NCBI GenBank assembly: GCA_021731385.1
Contig: JAKFXM010000160.1
Location: 1 to 9,024, forward strand
DNA: 9,024 bases
Origin: Methanobacteriota archaeon
GTDB lineage: Archaea > Altiarchaeota > Altiarchaeia > IMC4 > QMZM01
Reading direction: 5' to 3'
Shown: piece after piece, positions 7,056-9,024 of the stretch
How the letters are laid out: every line of letters begins with the position of its first letter
Numbering within the stretch: the stretch's first letter is position 1
Position numbers and translations under genes: made by a program
Notes under the pieces: generated by a model
Databases searched by the model: none
What the model saw: the letters and a program-made list of their open reading frames with translations, nothing else
Told to the model about the DNA's origin: nothing

Positions 7056-8262
7056 ACAAAACGGCGCTTAAAAACAAGGGTAGGATCTTTGAGTCAATAA
7101 CAAGCACGTCTTTAGGATATGCTCTGTGTGGCTTGCCGATCTTGATTTCGATCTTAAGCCCTCCAGCTATGCAGTCTATCTCAAAGCTATTCCTGTAATA
7201 GAAAACCGAGCCGAACTTCCTTAGTAGATGGGATTGTACCAGCCATTCGTTGAACGCGCTGTCCAAATATTTTTCGCCGGACCACCAAGACAAAGTTCTT
7301 GCTATGAATGGATCCAAAAAGAAAAACTTTCTTTCCTTCCTCCATACGATTCTTTTTTCATCGCCATAAAACGCCTGATCCATTATAAATAGATTTTTCA
7401 GGGTTTCCACATAGTCCTGGACGGTTTTGTAAGAGACGCCTATATCCTTGCCCACGGTTGAGAACGAGAGGGGGGAAGGGGACTTTCTCATTATGCTTGA
7501 GATGACTGCCTTCACAAGCTGCAGGCTCTTTTTGGATTTGAGTATCTCCCCCTCAAATCCCGCCATAAATTGCTCTTCCGCTGTCGGATCCTCGTTTATT
7601 GAAAGCGGGAAACCGCCTGTCCTTGCATAACCAGAAAACAATTTTAAAATCTCATTCTCATCTTTCAGCATGCTTTTCATGTCTTTTTCCAAGTTCCCTG
7701 TCGTCCCTATCTTTATTCCATTGACATCCAAAAAATCCCTGAAGGAAAGAGGATACACTGATATATCTTTCCCTTTTCCCCTCCTTCCCGGAAAAAGCTC
7801 CGCATCGCCTTTAAGCTTTAGCGAAGAGGAGCCTGTGATTGTAAGAACATCGTTTTCAAAGACACCCAAATCCGTATAGCCCTTTATTATTCTCCACCAT
7901 TCGGGCAGGCTTGTTACCTCATCCAAGAATATATAGCTTGACTTGATGCCCTGCGATTCCCTGAACTCAAGATAAGCGTCAATGGTTTTTTTAAACGAAT
8001 CAATATCCGGGATAAAATCGCAATTGAAATAAAAAATGCTTTCGGCTGCATTCTGCTTCAAAAGCTCCTGTATAAGGATTTTTATCCCCGTGCTTTTCCC
8101 TGTCTGGCGCGGACCTATGACAAAATTCAGCGAAAATGGTTGGGTACTTACCTGCTTTATCCACTTTGGAAGCCATCTTGTTTTCATGGATTCCCATCTC
8201 CTGATTGCAATGTCCTCCTGCCCCCTCCACCAGGGATTGTGCTTTGCCATCAATTCGTCCAT
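7054..8262 (-). CDS. ATPase 3: AAA-type ATPase with DUF4143 PD-(D/E)XK-like domain
   Basis: ATG 8262 gives 402 residues starting MDELMAKHNPWWRG; an in-frame TTG at 8271 would add three. Walker A is GPRQTGKS (50-57), Walker B SYIFLDEV (109-116) and the sensor TITGSSS (141-147). A helix-turn-helix-like stretch FSTVGKDIGVSYKTVQDYV (267-285) resembles a winged helix. The C-terminal nuclease-fold pattern is Glu361 and Asp363 in FEIDCI, then Glu372-x-Lys374 in KIEIKIG. The architecture is that of COG1373/DUF4143, but the N-terminal motif and operator differ from those of ATPase 1, so it is a separate lineage and not a recent duplicate. The C-terminus (KILPLFLSAVL) looks close to full length, yet the stop codon lies exactly at the junction with a surface-protein fragment. 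A few terminal residues may therefore come from the junction. Confidence 0.92.
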   Translation of the reverse strand: MDELMAKHNPWWRGQEDIAIRRWESMKTRWLPKWIKQVSTQPFSLNFVIGPRQTGKSTGIKILIQELLKQNAAESIFYFNCDFIPDIDSFKKTIDAYLEFRESQGIKSSYIFLDEVTSLPEWWRIIKGYTDLGVFENDVLTITGSSSLKLKGDAELFPGRRGKGKDISVYPLSFRDFLDVNGIKIGTTGNLEKDMKSMLKDENEILKLFSGYARTGGFPLSINEDPTAEEQFMAGFEGEILKSKKSLQLVKAVISSIMRKSPSPLSFSTVGKDIGVSYKTVQDYVETLKNLFIMDQAFYGDEKRIVWRKERKFFFLDPFIARTLSWWSGEKYLDSAFNEWLVQSHLLRKFGSVFYYRNSFEIDCIAGGLKIEIKIGKPHRAYPKDVLVIDSKILPLFLSAVL

Positions 8263-8272
8263 ATCAATCAAC

Positions 8273-8325
8273 CATAGAAGTATTAGTTCTAAGTATTTAT
8301 AAAGATAGTAGAAATGGAATTTCTA
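8273..8325 (-). promoter_or_regulatory. ATPase 3 promoter with TAGAAAT palindrome
   Basis: TTTATAAA (8296-8303) is the TATA box, placing the minus-strand transcript start near 8273. Just upstream of it is a perfect inverted repeat TAGAAAT-GGA-ATTTCTA (8309-8325), with the same 7-3-7 layout as the ATPase 2 operator. A shorter pair, TAGAA (8275-8279) and TTCTA (8287-8291), lies between the TATA box and the start codon. The two palindrome centres are about 34 bp apart, so the sites bracket the TATA box. Confidence 0.65.
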
Positions 8326-8329
8326 TCAT

Positions 8330-8365
8330 AGGAATTTGGAAAGGGCTTTTTCTCTGCACCTTTGA
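8330..8365 (+). pseudogene. Relic C: last codons of a COG1672-like ATPase gene
   Basis: The frame encodes RNLERAFSLHL-stop, against RDFERTFSPHL-stop in ATPase 2, and 32 of 36 bases match by eye. Similarity fades upstream of 8330, where the ATPase 3 operator lies, and stops abruptly at the TGA (8363-8365), where the acyl-CoA synthetase fragment begins. It is a tiny remnant of a third family member. Confidence 0.62.
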
Positions 8366-8444
8366 GAAAGAGGGGCTTCCGGCTTATCCGTCGCCGGAGA
8401 GGGCGGTGAAGGCGATGCGGGTGCTGCTTCTTATGATAGGATGA
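8361..8444 (+). pseudogene. Relic D: C-terminal end of an NDP-forming acyl-CoA synthetase
   Basis: The frame reads FEKEGLPAYPSPERAVKA, then MRVLLLMIG and TGA (8442-8444). G-[IL]-P-x-Y-P-S-P-E-R-A-V-[KR]-A is a well-known motif near the end of the CoA-binding/ligase domains of ADP-forming acetyl-CoA synthetases (COG1042). No start codon or upstream domain is present. It is fused to relic C across a shared CTTTGA. The stretch is much richer in G and C than its surroundings, suggesting a different origin. Confidence 0.62.
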
Positions 8445-8587
8445 TTCCGGGCATGACGGTGGGCGGGAATTACATGGTCGCCTCGAGGGCAGCTACCTTC
8501 CACTCATCTCGGCGCCGGGATGGTCAAGACAAACCAATTGTTTGAGTTGCTAGTTTTTTGCCTCAAAGCCGCTATTGGATGTTGCCA
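8445..8587. other. Spacer between relic D and ATPase 4, no recognised gene
   Basis: The G+C-rich first half has a 30-codon frame from ATG 8454 without recognisable similarity, probably debris of the same insertion as relic D. The second half is A/T-rich and contains TTTGAG (8541-8546) and CTCAAA (8562-8567), a weak inverted repeat downstream of the ATPase 4 stop. Confidence 0.4.
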
Positions 8588-9024
8588 CTATATCAAAAGC
8601 CATTTCCACAGCGGAATATAAACTATTTTCTCTCCTTTTATCTCTTCCACGCCTTCATAATCCCAAGTTATTATCAATCCTTCTTTCAGTTTGAATTCTT
8701 TCATTCCTTCCAAGAGCGCTTCAGTTTCCCTTTTCTTTGCTTCTTTGTCTTCGATATCATAGCAAACTTGGATTAACTGCTTCACTTTCAAATCTTCTTT
8801 TACCAGAAAATCAATTTCTTTTTTTCCTTTCCAATAAAATATTTCCTTTCCCTTCCTCTTCAATTCAAGAAAAACCGCGTTTTCCATAAGCCTTCCCAAG
8901 TTTTCCAAAAAAACAAAACCTGCGGCGTTTCTAATTCCATTATCGATGCAATAAACCTTTCTTGGATTCAATATCTGCCCCTTTTCCGAAAATGAGAATT
9001 TTTTTATGAAAAAAATCAGATATG
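8588..9024 (-). CDS. ATPase 4: C-terminal DUF4143 part of a COG1373-type ATPase (5' end outside window)
   Basis: The frame is open to the right edge, reading IFFIKKFSFSEKGQILNPRK then VYCIDNGIRNAAGF. The start codon-like TTG at 8971 is internal and the ATPase domain lies outside the window. The visible part is the DUF4143 domain, with LENAVFLEL-type Glu in LMENAVFLEL and KEIDFL as the Asp motif. At the place of the usual E-x-K it has LIQVCYD, so the catalytic lysine is missing. It ends with GLIITWD and IPLWKWLLI. LIQVCYD and IPLWKWLL are features of one known subgroup of these proteins, so the substitution is probably a subgroup trait and not damage. The subgroup is presumably not an active nuclease in the standard way. 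Confidence 0.85.
   Translation of the reverse strand, partial: YLIFFIKKFSFSEKGQILNPRKVYCIDNGIRNAAGFVFLENLGRLMENAVFLELKRKGKEIFYWKGKKEIDFLVKEDLKVKQLIQVCYDIEDKEAKKRETEALLEGMKEFKLKEGLIITWDYEGVEEIKGEKIVYIPLWKWLLI

Noticed and set aside
8454..8546. 30-codon frame MTVGGNYMVASR...
   Set aside because: It has no similarity I recognise and no promoter or ribosome binding site, and lies in G+C-rich debris after relic D.
1..9024. CRISPR array, tRNA or rRNA genes, transposase or integrase
   Set aside because: No regularly spaced repeats, cloverleaf-like tRNA sequences, rRNA segments or DDE/tyrosine/serine recombinase motifs were seen on either strand.

Overview
The window reads as archaeal, probably euryarchaeal or a related lineage. 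The reasons are leaderless or near-leaderless promoters with TATA boxes about 26 bp upstream of the start, a COG1672/DUF234-type archaeal ATPase, a COG2232-like ATP-grasp protein, a MoxR operon without clear Shine-Dalgarno sites, and a relic of an NDP-forming acyl-CoA synthetase. The species cannot be named from this sequence.

The left third (1-3508) is a tight plus-strand operon. It contains the 3' end of a coiled-coil protein, a three-segment membrane protein with a Gly-rich linker, a MoxR-type AAA+ ATPase, and an ATP-grasp ligase, with gaps of 9, 11 and 4 bp. It looks like ordinary chromosomal gene content: a chaperone-like ATPase with membrane and coiled-coil partners, plus a carboxylate-amine/thiol ligase-like enzyme.

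The right two thirds (about 3556-9024) is an accessory island. It is built almost entirely from P-loop ATPases that end in PD-(D/E)XK-like nuclease domains, and from broken gene ends. In order: relic A (+), the 3' end of a COG1672-like ATPase; ATPase 1 (-, DUF4143 type); ATPase 2 (+, DUF234 type), divergent from ATPase 1; a 3' fragment of a Gly-rich surface protein (-) butted against the stop codon of ATPase 3 (-, DUF4143 type); relic C (+), another ATPase 3' end, fused to relic D (+), the C-terminus of an NDP-forming acyl-CoA synthetase; and ATPase 4 (-, DUF4143 type), which runs off the right edge.

The ATPases do not form an operon. Each of the three complete genes has its own promoter, and at each TATA box sits a different inverted or iterated 7-bp motif: ATACGAA/TTCGTAT for ATPase 1, TATACCT/AGGTATA for ATPase 2 and TAGAAAT/ATTTCTA for ATPase 3. 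The simplest inference is that each is an independent, possibly selfish or defence-related unit with its own repression circuit. Family members have repeatedly inserted and decayed here, leaving recognisable 3' ends. Relic A and ATPase 2 share a 3' segment that continues about 25 bp past the stop codon and is better conserved there than in the coding part. The function of these nuclease-linked ATPases is not known from sequence.
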